A stretch of 64,000 nucleotides of DNA from Serratia marcescens (GCA_015548865.1 JADMXW010000013.1:62001-126000), one strand, 5' to 3'; shown: positions 41,327 through 50,756, numbered from the stretch's first letter. Numbers and translations: made by a program. The notes: generated by a model from the sequence alone, not told the origin.

Positions 41327-44205
41327 TGGACTGGCCGTTCTTCAAGCGCCGTGCGTCGTCGCCCGATACCGATGGCTCCTCGCCAGATGCTCCACCGGAC
41401 GCATGGGAGCGCTACCTCGCGCAGTTGCAGGCGCACGGCATCCCTGAACCCGGCAAGCGGGACACCAGGCGCAGGTCCGCGACGCTGGCCGACGAGCAGG
41501 CGCTGTACGACGTTTCGCCGTCCTTTGCCGATCTGCTGCCGTGGGTAGAGTATCTACCGGAGTCCAGGTGCATGCTGCTGGAGGACGGAGCTTCTGTCGC
41601 CGCATTCTTCGAGCTGATGCCGATCGGTACGGAAGGCCGGGAAGCCTCATGGCTGGCGCAGGTCCGTGATGCGCTGGAAAACGCGATCCAGGACAGTTTC
41701 GATGAACTGGACGAGTCCCCCTGGGTGCTCCAGTTGTATGCCCAGGATGACGCCGACTGGAACCGCTATCTTTCCACCCTTGAAAACTACCTTCAGCCCC
41801 GGGCCAGGGAAAGCGCGTTCACGGAGTTCTACCTGCGCTTCTTCGGCCACCATCTGCGCGCCGTCTCCAGGCAGGGAGGGCTGTTCGAGGACCGCACGGT
41901 CACACGGCTGCCCTGGCGCGGGCAGACGCGGCGTGTTCGGCTGGTCGTCTACCGGCGCGTCGGCAATACGCCGGCCCGACGCGGGCAATCGCCCGAGCAG
42001 GCGCTGAATGTCGTCTGCGAACGCCTGGCCGGCGGCCTCGCCAACGCCGGCGTGCAGGCGCACCGCCTCGATGCCGCTGCCATCCATGCCTGGTTGCTGC
42101 CCTGGTTCAATCCTGGACCAGGCTTGCTGGGCCCGACAGACGAAGACCGTGAGCGGTTCTATCGCCTGGCTTCCTATCCGGAAACGACCGGAGAAGACGA
42201 ACTGGAACTTGCCAGCGGCACCGATTTCGCGCAGCGGCTGTTTTTCGGCCAGCCGAGATCCGATGTCGACAACGGCCTCTGGTTCTTCGACGGCATGCCA
42301 CATCGCACCATCGTGCTCGACCGCCTGCGCACGCCGCCGGCAACCGGCCATCTGACCGGCGAAACCCGCAAAGGGGGTGACGCCATCAATGCCCTGTTCG
42401 ACCAGATGCCCGAGGACACGACCATGTGCCTCACGCTGGTGATCACCCCGCAGGACATTCTCGAAGCCCATCTGAACCATCTGGCGAAGAAAGCGGTCGG
42501 CGAAACCCTGGCATCGGAACAGGCGCTGAAGGACGTGCAGCAGGCGCGCGGGCTGATCGGCAGCTCGCACAAGCTCTATCGCGCTTCGCTGGCGTTTTAC
42601 CTGCGTGGCCGCGATCTCGCCGATCTCGATATGCGCGGCCTCCAGCTCGGCAATGTCCTGCTCAATGCCGGCCTGCAGCCGGTGCGCGAGGAAGACGAAG
42701 TTGCACCACTCAACAGCTACCTGCGTTGGCTTCCCTGCGTCTACGATCCCGGCAAGGACAAGCGGCAGTGGTACACCCAGCTCATGTTTGCCCAACACGC
42801 GGCCAATCTGGCGCCGGTCTGGGGACGCAGCCAGGGAACCGGCCATCCCGGCATCACCTTCTTCAACCGCGGCGGCGGCACTGTCACGTTCGACCCGCTG
42901 AACCGGCTAGATCGGCAGATGAATGCGCACCTGTTCCTGTTCGGGCCCACGGGCTCGGGCAAGAGCGCGACCCTGAACAACATCCTCAACCAAGTCACCG
43001 CGATTTACCGCCCGCGGATGTTCATCGTGGAAGCGGGTAACAGCTTTGGCCTGTTCGGTGATTTCGCGGCACGGCTGGGCCTTACCGTGCATCGCGTCAA
43101 GCTGTCGCCAGGTGCCGGCGTAAGCCTCGCGCCATTTGCCGATGCCTGGCGTCTGGTCGATACGCCGAGTCAGGTGCAGACGCTCGATGCCGATGCGCTG
43201 GACGAGGATGCCGGAGAAGAGGAAGCGACGGAAGGCGACGAACAACGTGACGTGCTGGGCGAGCTGGAAATTACCGCCCGGCTCATGATCACAGGCGGCG
43301 AGGACAAAGAGGAAGCCCGAATGACGCGGGCTGATCGCAGCCTGATCCGTCAATGCATCCTTGAGGCCGCGCAGCGCTGCGTGTCGGAGAAACGCACGGT
43401 GTTGACGCGCGACGTGCGCGATGCGCTGCGCGAGCGCGGCCGCGATCCCACGCTGCCTGAAACGCGCCGCACGCGCCTGCTGGAAATGGCGGATGCGATG
43501 GACATGTTCTGCCAGGGGATCGATGGAGAAATGTTCGATCGGCCCGGTACACCGTGGCCGGAGGCCGACATCACCATCGTTGATCTGGCGACCTTCGCGC
43601 GGGAGGGCTACAACGCGCAGCTCTCCATCGCCTACATCAGCCTGATCAACACGGTGAACAACATCGCCGAACGCGATCAGTTTCTCGGCCGTCCCATCAT
43701 CAACGTGACCGACGAAGGCCACATCATCACCAAGAACCCGCTGCTCGCGCCCTATGTCGTGAAAATTACGAAAATGTGGAGGAAGCTGGGGGCCTGGTAC
43801 TGGCTGGCGACACAGAACCTCGACGACCTGCCGAAAGCGGCGGAACCCATGCTCAATATGATCGAATGGTGGGTGTGCCTCAGCATGCCGCCAGACGAAG
43901 TGGAGAAGATCGCCCGCTTCCGCGAGCTCAATCCATCCCAGAAAGCCCTGATGCTCTCGGCGAGGAAAGAGGCCGGGAAATTCACCGAAGGCGTGATCCT
44001 GTCGAAGTCGATGGAACTGCTGTTCCGCGCCGTGCCGCCGAGCCTGTACCTGGCGCTCGCCATGACCGAGCCCGAAGAGAAAGCCGAGCGCTACCAACTG
44101 ATGCAGCAGTTCGGCATCAGCGAACTCGATGCCGCCTTCAAGGTCGCGGAAAAAATCGACCGGGCACGCGGCATCAACTCGTTGCCCCTGGACGCACTGG
44201 ACTGA
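41326..44205 (+). CDS. traC: TraC/VirB4-type conjugative ATPase (TIGR03744/PFL_4706)
   Basis: This 959-residue ATPase powers assembly of the secretion channel and pilus. It starts at the ATG of TGATG (MDWPFFKRRASSPDTDGSSP). Walker A is FLFGPTGSGKSATLNNILNQ (about residue 537); Walker B with the catalytic glutamate is PIINVTDEGHIITKNPLLAP (about residue 790). The N-terminal 500 residues are the usual TraC domain. An acidic insertion (LDEDAGEEEATEGDEQRDVL) follows the first ATPase part. Length matches the family. The following minus-strand gene is cargo that separates it from the thioredoxin-like gene. Confidence 0.93.
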   Translation: MDWPFFKRRASSPDTDGSSPDAPPDAWERYLAQLQAHGIPEPGKRDTRRRSATLADEQALYDVSPSFADLLPWVEYLPESRCMLLEDGASVAAFFELMPIGTEGREASWLAQVRDALENAIQDSFDELDESPWVLQLYAQDDADWNRYLSTLENYLQPRARESAFTEFYLRFFGHHLRAVSRQGGLFEDRTVTRLPWRGQTRRVRLVVYRRVGNTPARRGQSPEQALNVVCERLAGGLANAGVQAHRLDAAAIHAWLLPWFNPGPGLLGPTDEDRERFYRLASYPETTGEDELELASGTDFAQRLFFGQPRSDVDNGLWFFDGMPHRTIVLDRLRTPPATGHLTGETRKGGDAINALFDQMPEDTTMCLTLVITPQDILEAHLNHLAKKAVGETLASEQALKDVQQARGLIGSSHKLYRASLAFYLRGRDLADLDMRGLQLGNVLLNAGLQPVREEDEVAPLNSYLRWLPCVYDPGKDKRQWYTQLMFAQHAANLAPVWGRSQGTGHPGITFFNRGGGTVTFDPLNRLDRQMNAHLFLFGPTGSGKSATLNNILNQVTAIYRPRMFIVEAGNSFGLFGDFAARLGLTVHRVKLSPGAGVSLAPFADAWRLVDTPSQVQTLDADALDEDAGEEEATEGDEQRDVLGELEITARLMITGGEDKEEARMTRADRSLIRQCILEAAQRCVSEKRTVLTRDVRDALRERGRDPTLPETRRTRLLEMADAMDMFCQGIDGEMFDRPGTPWPEADITIVDLATFAREGYNAQLSIAYISLINTVNNIAERDQFLGRPIINVTDEGHIITKNPLLAPYVVKITKMWRKLGAWYWLATQNLDDLPKAAEPMLNMIEWWVCLSMPPDEVEKIARFRELNPSQKALMLSARKEAGKFTEGVILSKSMELLFRAVPPSLYLALAMTEPEEKAERYQLMQQFGISELDAAFKVAEKIDRARGINSLPLDALD

Positions 44206-44244
44206 ACGGCGAACTGCCCGGTGGCTTCCGATTGGATCTGCCGG

Positions 44245-46356
44245 TCAGACCAGCTCCATTTCGTCCGGTGCCGCGGGCCTGTCGGCGGACAGCTCGCCGT
44301 TGTTCGACAGGGCCATCACCTCATTCGCCTGCATCGGGTACGCCAGCAGATAACCCTGAAGGGTATCGCAGCCGAGACTGGTCAGGAATTCCTGCTGCTC
44401 GGCCGTCTCCACGCCTTCGGCAACCACCCGAAGATCAAGCGTCTGCCCCAGGGCGACGATGGCCGATACGATGGCAGCATCCTCTGTGCCGCAGGCAAGG
44501 TCATGCACGAAGCAGCGATCGATCTTGAGTTCCGTTGCCGGCAAGCGCTTGAGGTACAGCAGGCTGGAATAGCCTGTCCCGAAATCATCGATGGAAATGC
44601 GGACGCCGATGTCATGGAGTTTCTGAAGGATGGCCTGACTGCTATCGACGTCACGCATGGCCGTCGACTCGGTAATTTCCAGCACCAGCCGATGCGGTTC
44701 CAGCCCATGGCGGGCCAGGGCGCCACGCACGGCGTCGATCAGCCCCGAATGCGCGAGTTGCACCGCCGACAGGTTGACCGCCATGGTCCAGCCCTCTTGC
44801 CCTTCATCCCGCCACTCGGCCATCTGCCGGCATGCCTCGTTCAGCACCCACTCGCCGATAGGCACGATCAGACCCGTTTTCTCGGCCAGCGGAATGAAGC
44901 TCACCGGGCCGAGCATGCCGTGGGCGGGATGCATCCAGCGCAGCAGCGCCTCCAGGCCAGTGATCGGACCATGAGGCGCGGTGAACTTGGGCTGGTAGTA
45001 GAGAACCAGCTCGTTGCGCTTGAGCGCCATACGCAGGTCCTGCAGCAGTTGCACCTGACCGTGTGCATTGGCGGTCATCGATGCCTCGAAGAAGCAGTAG
45101 TCGTCGCGGCCTGTACCCTTCACGTGATACATCGCCGCATCGGCGTTGGTCAGCAGTTCGTCCTGGCTTTCGCCATTGCCCGGATAGATGGCGATGCCGA
45201 TGCTCGTGGACACATGAAGCTCATGCCCGTTCACCATGTATGGCTCTCCGATGGCAGCCACCAGCTTGCTGGCCAGAACGCCGGCATCGGTTGGTTCGTC
45301 CACCTGGGCCAGCACCACGAACTCGTCACCGCCAACGCGTGCAACGGTGTCACTTCCCCGCGTGTTCTCGACGATGCGACCAGCAGCGGCCACGAGGAGC
45401 ATATCGCCCATCAGGTGTCCGTAGGCGTCGTTGACCGCCTTGAAACCATCCAGATCCATGAACATCAGCGCGAAGCGGATTTTCTCGCGGCGCGCCCGCT
45501 CCATGGCCTGGCTCAGCCGATCCTCAAGGAGCACACGATTGGGAAGCTTGGTGAGGTTGTCGTGCAGGGCGAGGTGCGTCAGTTCCTGATTGGCTTCAGC
45601 CAGCTCTTTCGCCAGCAAGGCCGTACGGGACTCCATGCGCTGATCGAGCACCGAGACGATCAGCGCGATGGCCAGTACGGCCAGCGCAGCCAGGATGATG
45701 GTCAGGGCGAGCCAGTGGGTTTGCACGCCGCCTTGCGCGGCGCCGCAAATGCTGCCAGCCGGAAAGCCTGCGGCAGCCATGCCGATATAGTGCATGCCGG
45801 CGATCGTCAGTCCCATGACAACGGCGGCGCCGAGACGAAGCCGGCCCACCTTCGCGGAGCGCCGACGGAGTACGAAAGCGCACCATATTGCTGCCGCAGA
45901 CCCGGCAATCGCAACGAGCACGGACAATCCGAGCAGCGTCATGTCATAGACGATGCCGGGCATCATCCGCATGGACGCCATGCCCGTGTAGTGCATGCCC
46001 GCCACGCCAACCCCCATCACAAGGGCGCCAGCGGCAAGCAACCGGTAGCTCAACGTTTCCTGCGTGACGATCCAGAGGGCAAAGGCGGACGCGGCAACCG
46101 CGAACAGGAGCGACAACAGCGTGATCAGCAAGTCGTAGCCGAGGTCGATCGGCAGATCGAAAGCCAGCATGCCAATGAAGTGCATCGACCAGATGCCGAT
46201 CCCCATGGTGCAAGCGCCGCCCGCAAGCCACCACCGGGCAGGACGACCAGAAGATGTCGCGATACGGCCTGCAACAACCAGTGTGGTATAGGATGCCAAT
46301 ATGGCAACCGCCAACGAGAACAGCACTAATAGGCTGTCATAGCTGCCATCAAGCAT
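44245..46356 (-). CDS. MHYT-GGDEF-EAL c-di-GMP enzyme
   Basis: The 703-residue protein has a seven-segment MHYT sensor (MHFIGM, MHYTGM and MHYIGM), thought to bind copper and sense O2, CO or NO. A GGDEF domain follows with an intact RVGGDEF and the inhibitory RGSD site five residues before it, then an EAL domain with intact EALLRW, LEITES, DDFGTGYSSL and KIDRCFV. Both c-di-GMP synthesis and breakdown look possible. It is convergent to traC, inserted between traC and the thioredoxin-like gene, so it is cargo. It resembles MHYT proteins of Pseudomonas and xanthomonads. Confidence 0.9.
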   Translation of the reverse strand: MLDGSYDSLLVLFSLAVAILASYTTLVVAGRIATSSGRPARWWLAGGACTMGIGIWSMHFIGMLAFDLPIDLGYDLLITLLSLLFAVAASAFALWIVTQETLSYRLLAAGALVMGVGVAGMHYTGMASMRMMPGIVYDMTLLGLSVLVAIAGSAAAIWCAFVLRRRSAKVGRLRLGAAVVMGLTIAGMHYIGMAAAGFPAGSICGAAQGGVQTHWLALTIILAALAVLAIALIVSVLDQRMESRTALLAKELAEANQELTHLALHDNLTKLPNRVLLEDRLSQAMERARREKIRFALMFMDLDGFKAVNDAYGHLMGDMLLVAAAGRIVENTRGSDTVARVGGDEFVVLAQVDEPTDAGVLASKLVAAIGEPYMVNGHELHVSTSIGIAIYPGNGESQDELLTNADAAMYHVKGTGRDDYCFFEASMTANAHGQVQLLQDLRMALKRNELVLYYQPKFTAPHGPITGLEALLRWMHPAHGMLGPVSFIPLAEKTGLIVPIGEWVLNEACRQMAEWRDEGQEGWTMAVNLSAVQLAHSGLIDAVRGALARHGLEPHRLVLEITESTAMRDVDSSQAILQKLHDIGVRISIDDFGTGYSSLLYLKRLPATELKIDRCFVHDLACGTEDAAIVSAIVALGQTLDLRVVAEGVETAEQQEFLTSLGCDTLQGYLLAYPMQANEVMALSNNGELSADRPAAPDEMELV

Positions 46357-46884
46357 CTAAATAATTCCCCTTCTTCAAATCAATTCATCACGGCAATTCA
46401 ACTAATTCCGTAATGCCACTACAAAGTCTTCCACTTTAAGAAGGGATCGCGCACCAACCAAGTGCATTTCCTGCCGTTTGATTGTTATAATAATAAGAAC
46501 AGGTGATTCTCATCACACAGCGCCCAAGCCGCGGGCGCATTTCCCAGTGCCGTTTCCCCTCCTGGTCGTTGTCGGCTTTCAGCGCCGCCAGGCTGCATGG
46601 ACGAACCTAGATATTTGAATATCGGCTGGTTCGGCTCGACCTTGAATCGCAGCGCACTCCAATCAGGCAGCATCGACATCCACGTCCGACGCAGAGACAG
46701 CGGCACCGAGCAATTCGGGCATCGGCCTCTTGCATCGTGGCCAGGTAGATGTCCCTGGCCAACCAACAACACGGTTCGATGAATTTCGCTTTGTTTGCAT
46801 CAGGAGCGGGCCGGTTGTGTTCGACTGTGACGACGAACCGGCGTGGAGCAACCCGACCTTTCGGGGGGCGATCAGGAACCTGTC
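46357..46884 (+). promoter_or_regulatory. Intergenic region with a promoter-like sequence
   Basis: About 530 bp lie between the divergent MHYT gene and the thioredoxin-like gene. A good -10 box, TATAAT, lies at 46486-46491 and faces the plus strand. The remainder (46500-46880) has open frames on both strands, but none with a ribosome site or recognisable product, and I see no mobile-element ends. The 5' AT-rich part (46357-46440) probably also holds the promoter of the MHYT gene. Confidence 0.4.
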
Positions 46885-47631
46885 ATGCAATCCTCTTTTT
46901 TCTCTCGTTTTCCCCTTCGCCGCATGCTGGGGCCCCTGGTGGCTCTCACGCTCACCTTGTTGCTTCTGGCGACCTGGTACTTGACGAGCCAATCCGGCTC
47001 ACCAGCAAAGACCGGCGCGGAAAACGCTGCCTCGCAACATTTTCAGGCGGGACCGCCATGGCGGTACGGCAGCGCCGACGCACGCTTTACGCTGGTTCTG
47101 TACGCCGATCTGGAATGCCCATACTGCAAGAGCTACTACCCACTGCTCAAGGCATGGGTCGATCGGAACCCCGAGACGAACCTGCAATGGCATCATCTGC
47201 CGCTCCCCATGCACGAGCCGGCAGCAACACGGCAGGCCCGACTGGCCGAATGCGCGGGTGAAGCCGGAGGCCACGCCGCGTTCTGGCAGGCAGTCACCTG
47301 GATCTACCAGCAAACCCGTAGCGACGGGGCCGGCATACCTGACAATGTGCGTTACCCGGCGCTCACGCCGGCAATGCAGACCTGCATGGAAAGCACTCGT
47401 ACCGAGGCAATCATTCAGGCGCAGACCAACGAAGGTTCGCGTGATGGCGTCACTGCCACCCCGACACTGAAGCTGAGCGACAACCAGAGCGGTCGTACAC
47501 TTGTCCTGCCCGGTCCCGTGGAAGGCGACGCGCTGTTGTCCGCGCTGGATTTGCTATCCGCCGATGGCGATACCGACCAGGGAACGAACGTCGAGACACC
47601 CGCCGATGCGGTCAGCATCGCGCCAAGGTGA
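46885..47631 (+). CDS. DsbA/DsbC-like thioredoxin-fold protein of the transfer system
   Basis: The 248-residue protein has an N-terminal membrane anchor (LGPLVALTLTLLLLATWYLT) and a periplasmic thioredoxin fold with CPYC in LYADLECPYCKSYYPLLK, and TPTL as the cis-proline region (VTATPTLKLSD). It would oxidise or isomerise disulfides in secretion-channel proteins. CAGGA lies 7 bases before the ATG at 46885. In PFGI-1-type elements a gene like this normally follows traC and precedes TIGR03757; here cargo has separated it on both sides. Confidence 0.85.
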   Translation: MQSSFFSRFPLRRMLGPLVALTLTLLLLATWYLTSQSGSPAKTGAENAASQHFQAGPPWRYGSADARFTLVLYADLECPYCKSYYPLLKAWVDRNPETNLQWHHLPLPMHEPAATRQARLAECAGEAGGHAAFWQAVTWIYQQTRSDGAGIPDNVRYPALTPAMQTCMESTRTEAIIQAQTNEGSRDGVTATPTLKLSDNQSGRTLVLPGPVEGDALLSALDLLSADGDTDQGTNVETPADAVSIAPR

Positions 47632-47658
47632 CCTGGGTTTCCCAAGCCAAAGCAGCCT

Positions 47659-48291
47659 CTAATCCCATGACCTCGAATAGTCATGGTCTTTGAAGAGGCC
47701 GGGCAGGCCGGACACCTGCTTAAACCGCAGCACCTCGTCATCGTCCATGCCCAGCTCGCGGGCGACGTCGACCTCACTCCATCCCGCTTGCAGGAGCTTG
47801 ACCACGATATCAGTCATCGGCAGCACCGAATGGACACCGCGGGCGCGATTGTGTCGGATGGTGGCTGCGATCCGGTCGGCTGTGGCGGCGCGCCCGCTCC
47901 GGATCGAGACCACCGGCAGATAGCCGTGCAGCCGCTTCCTGATCGGCCCCTGTTTCTTGCCTATCTTCTGGCGGTGGAAACCGTCGACCACGAGATGACT
48001 TTCTTCCTGTTCGTGTGTGACGATGGGCTGGGTGAAGCCATCGGCATCGATCGACAGTTCCAGCAGCTTCATTTCCGGCGCCGCGACGGAATTGGGGTTG
48101 TAGTCGTTGGCCTCGACCTGATCGCCCCGCACCCACTGCACGCAGTCCACCGGCTCGTCGGCGAACGGACTATGGTCATGCAGCCGCAGGCGGATCTGGT
48201 TGATGGCTTCGACCCGCCTCGCCAGCGGCAGGCTGTCCAGTTCGGTGAACAGGGCTTCGGCCCGGTTCGTCAGGTGTATTACTTGCGGCAT
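47659..48291 (-). CDS. ibrB: IbrB-like ParB/sulfiredoxin-domain protein
   Basis: The 210-residue protein has the ParB/Srx nuclease-like fold (VEANDYNPNSVAAPEMKLLE, then HLVVDGFHRQKIGKKQG with the DGFHR motif) and a helix-turn-helix near the end (WSEVDVARELGMDDDEVLRF). It matches IbrB, the partner of IbrA in E. coli, a pair known to raise expression of immunoglobulin-binding proteins. GGAGAG precedes the ATG. It is the last gene of a tetR-ibrA-GNAT-ibrB series, and lies convergent to the thioredoxin-like gene. Confidence 0.82.
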   Translation of the reverse strand: MPQVIHLTNRAEALFTELDSLPLARRVEAINQIRLRLHDHSPFADEPVDCVQWVRGDQVEANDYNPNSVAAPEMKLLELSIDADGFTQPIVTHEQEESHLVVDGFHRQKIGKKQGPIRKRLHGYLPVVSIRSGRAATADRIAATIRHNRARGVHSVLPMTDIVVKLLQAGWSEVDVARELGMDDDEVLRFKQVSGLPGLFKDHDYSRSWD

Positions 48292-48721
48292 GTTTTTGTC
48301 TCTCCAAAGTCACCCAGCTTCCGCGTGAGGACTGAACGTTGAATCCATGAGGTTCGAGAAAGCTCGCTGACGCCTGCTGCACGCGCGCCGTGCAGCTCAG
48401 GCCAAGGCCATCGACATGCGCCAGGACCTGGCGGCGCAACTCGCCGAACAGCCCCCGGCCGCGCGCCTCGGCGCGCAGATAGCCTTCCCGCAAGCGCACG
48501 ATATCGGAACGCTGCTCGATGCTGATGAAGCCCAGAATACGCGCTTCTCCCTTGCGGCGGACGACGAACCAGCGATACAGCGGCCCGTCATTGAGCGGGT
48601 AGCCGCCGCATTCCCGCCGCACGCTCGGGCTGGCGAAGAAATAGCCCATGTGGGAAAAGAACGCGGCCTCGCCATCTGCCGAGCGCATCTGGGCGAATTC
48701 ATAACTGGCGAAGCGGCTCAT
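48176..48721 (-). CDS. GNAT-like acetyltransferase between ibrA and ibrB
   Basis: The 181-residue protein has a GNAT-like core: WFVVRRKGEARILGFISIEQ, then LRAEARGRGLFGELRRQVLA, with RGRGLFG as the acetyl-CoA loop, and FLEPHGFNVQSS near the end of the domain. The last 40 residues (SNTPDEPGRSPVHRTGQPAA...) are read out of frame with the first 116 bp of ibrB and look unstructured. It overlaps the ibrA stop by 4 bp. The substrate is unknown. Such a gene is not part of the classical ibrAB pair, so it is a variant of the locus. Confidence 0.72.
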   Translation of the reverse strand: MSRFASYEFAQMRSADGEAAFFSHMGYFFASPSVRRECGGYPLNDGPLYRWFVVRRKGEARILGFISIEQRSDIVRLREGYLRAEARGRGLFGELRRQVLAHVDGLGLSCTARVQQASASFLEPHGFNVQSSRGSWVTLERQKHAASNTPDEPGRSPVHRTGQPAAGEAGRSHQPDPPAAA

Positions 48722-49944
48722 GATGACTGCCCCTCGATCAGCGCGAGCGTGTCGATGTCCTGGCGGGCAAAGCCGAAGGACAGCGAGCGGGCCATGTCCT
48801 GCTTGAGCAGCGACAAGGCGACACGACGCCAGGAGGGCTGTGCCTTGCGGTTCTCAAGTTCCGGAACGCCGGCATCGGGCCAGGAAGCCAGCGGATAGTT
48901 GTGTTGTTCCCACCAGTCGATGAAGACCCCGATACGGCGCTGATAGACCTGACGCAGCGGCCCCGGCATGCTGCGCAGCAGGAACTCGCAATATTGCCGC
49001 CAGGTCTCGAAAGTCGGCGGCAATCCCATTCCGCCGCGATAGCCGAGAAAGCGCTGGCGGCTGTAACGGGCGGCATAGTTCGCACCCGCGACACGCTGCA
49101 CGACACGGAACCAGGTCTCGGGCTCCAGCTTGTGGAACAGATCGAGCCCCTTGCGCTGATCGTCGCCATAGGGCTGGCAGATGCGCATCTGTGAGAACGG
49201 CACGCCCGCGAGGTGCATCCGGTCGTAGAGCTTGTTGTAGGCATGCCCGTGGTCGGCGATGTAGCGCCACAGATCCTCGAAGCGCCAGTCGTAGATGGGA
49301 AAGAAGGTGACGGCCCGGCTCTCCGGGTGATCCTTCGCGCTCCACTGGATCGGCACGTACGAACCCGGCGGTGTCCAGGCGCGCTTCTTCACCCTGGCGC
49401 GGCGCTTGACCGCCAGAAAGCGATTGAGCGATTCATCGGAGCGGATGCCGACCAGAAAGGCGGTCGGCACGTCCTGGGCAAGCCACTCGTCGAACTCGGG
49501 AACGAACTCCTCGAACTCCATGCGATGGCGGTAGAAGGGGAATCGGGCCGGGTCGCTGATCACGGACGGATGGGTCGGCATCGGCCTGATCCAGTCCGCC
49601 TCACGGCCCGGCTCCCATGCGCACCAATAGGGCTCCTGCAAGCTGGAAGCATTGCGCAGGTTGATCGGAAGGCACACCCACCAGGGCCGCACATCGTCCC
49701 GGTTGAACATCTCTTCGACATGCTCGATCGTCGCCTGGTATTGCCCCTCCAGATCGATGAACAGCGCATCGACTGGCCCGCGCCCCATTTCGCGGGCGAC
49801 CTCGAGCGCGAGGTGCAGGGTGACGGAGCTGTCCTTGCCGCCGGAAAAGGCGACGCATACGCGCTCGAAGTTCTCGAAGATCAGCCGCATGCGGGCCTTG
49901 GCCGCATCATGGACATTGATGTCGTAGTAGTTCTTGGTGCTCAT
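48718..49944 (-). CDS. ibrA: IbrA-like PAPS-reductase-family (PP-loop) protein, DUF3440
   Basis: The 408-residue protein has the PP-loop SGGKDS (residues 34-39 from the ATG at 49944) within RVCVAFSGGKDSSVTLHLAL, the fold of adenylylating PAPS reductases and of DndC. It lacks the C-terminal CxxC of true PAPS reductase. The conserved WVCLPINLRNASS, VGIRSDESLNRF and IYDWRFEDLWRYI segments match IbrA. It likely activates a substrate with ATP rather than reducing sulfate. It sits 25 bp after a tetR gene and overlaps the GNAT gene by 4 bp, so all four genes form one operon. Confidence 0.85.
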   Translation of the reverse strand: MSTKNYYDINVHDAAKARMRLIFENFERVCVAFSGGKDSSVTLHLALEVAREMGRGPVDALFIDLEGQYQATIEHVEEMFNRDDVRPWWVCLPINLRNASSLQEPYWCAWEPGREADWIRPMPTHPSVISDPARFPFYRHRMEFEEFVPEFDEWLAQDVPTAFLVGIRSDESLNRFLAVKRRARVKKRAWTPPGSYVPIQWSAKDHPESRAVTFFPIYDWRFEDLWRYIADHGHAYNKLYDRMHLAGVPFSQMRICQPYGDDQRKGLDLFHKLEPETWFRVVQRVAGANYAARYSRQRFLGYRGGMGLPPTFETWRQYCEFLLRSMPGPLRQVYQRRIGVFIDWWEQHNYPLASWPDAGVPELENRKAQPSWRRVALSLLKQDMARSLSFGFARQDIDTLALIEGQSS

Positions 49945-49969
49945 TCCCGCCCGCTTCTCTCCATACTGT

Positions 49970-50698
49970 TCAGATGTTCCGATGCCGCCGTCTGCCATCG
50001 GAGCCGGAATGCTTGCGCGTCGGGCCAATTGGCGATTGCTGTGAAGGCATATCTATCCCCATCAATTCCAGGGCGCCGGCAACACGGTCAGCCAGGCCCC
50101 TGGTTTCCTTGCTCTCCTGCTGGCCGAACAGGGTCCGCAGATGCAGATCGCTCAGGATCGCCCCGAAGATCGTGCTGGCCAGCCAATTCGCGTCGTACCC
50201 ACGCAGCGTCTCGTCGGCGCGCTGCAGCTCCTTCAGGCCGTCGACCAGATAGGCCTGCACCCGCACGACGATCCGCGACCAGAAATCGACCGCCAGTTCG
50301 GGGTGGTTCTCGGCCTCCGCAATGATGAGGCGCGTGATCCTGACCTGCCGTTCGGACAACGCGAACCGCGCCATCTCCAGAAGGCGGTCGTGCAACTCCA
50401 CGATCAGGGCATCCCGGCCGGCCGTCGCCGGCACATGCGGACGCTCGCCCGAAAAGCCCTCCACGTCGCCAATCACCGCCGTGAACAACTCACGCTTGTC
50501 CGCATAGAAGGCATAGAGCGTCCGCTTGGACATGCCGGCCTCGCGGGCCATCTCCTCCATCGTCGCCGCTCCGTAACCGACGCGGGCAAAGACCCGCTCC
50601 GCCGCCTGAAGGATGCGTTTGCAACGCTCTTCTTCGGAGAAGACGGAGGGACGGCCCGTGCGGGCTTTTTCGCCAGGGGCCGAGACAACGGCGGGCAT
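49970..50698 (-). CDS. TetR-family regulator of the ibr operon
   Basis: The 242-residue protein has an N-terminal TetR helix-turn-helix (GAATMEEMAREAGMSKRTLY followed by AFYADKRELFTAVI). The ATG at 50698 (MPAVVSAPGEKARTGRPS) is likeliest; the ATG at 50758 would include the putative operator. The C-terminal 110 residues resemble the AefR/TetR_C group with a longer basic tail. A candidate operator lies at 50722-50746. It is the first gene of the ibrA-GNAT-ibrB operon. Confidence 0.85.
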   Translation of the reverse strand: MPAVVSAPGEKARTGRPSVFSEEERCKRILQAAERVFARVGYGAATMEEMAREAGMSKRTLYAFYADKRELFTAVIGDVEGFSGERPHVPATAGRDALIVELHDRLLEMARFALSERQVRITRLIIAEAENHPELAVDFWSRIVVRVQAYLVDGLKELQRADETLRGYDANWLASTIFGAILSDLHLRTLFGQQESKETRGLADRVAGALELMGIDMPSQQSPIGPTRKHSGSDGRRRHRNI

Positions 50699-50721
50699 CA
50701 GCGGTTCCGATATGGCAGATT

Positions 50722-50746
50722 GATACTTACAAAACGATACTGTTTT
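50722..50746. promoter_or_regulatory. Candidate TetR operator upstream of the ibr operon
   Basis: The inverted repeat AAAACGATACTGTTTT (50731-50746) is a common form of TetR-family operator; GATACT also repeats directly at 50722. It lies 25-50 bp before the tetR start, between tetR and a small divergent frame. Confidence 0.5.
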
Positions 50747-50756
50747 ATTATGCGCC

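Noticed and set aside
44221-46329. 702-codon plus-strand frame opposite the MHYT-GGDEF-EAL gene
   Set aside because: The minus-strand protein has complete catalytic motifs; the plus frame is its antisense.
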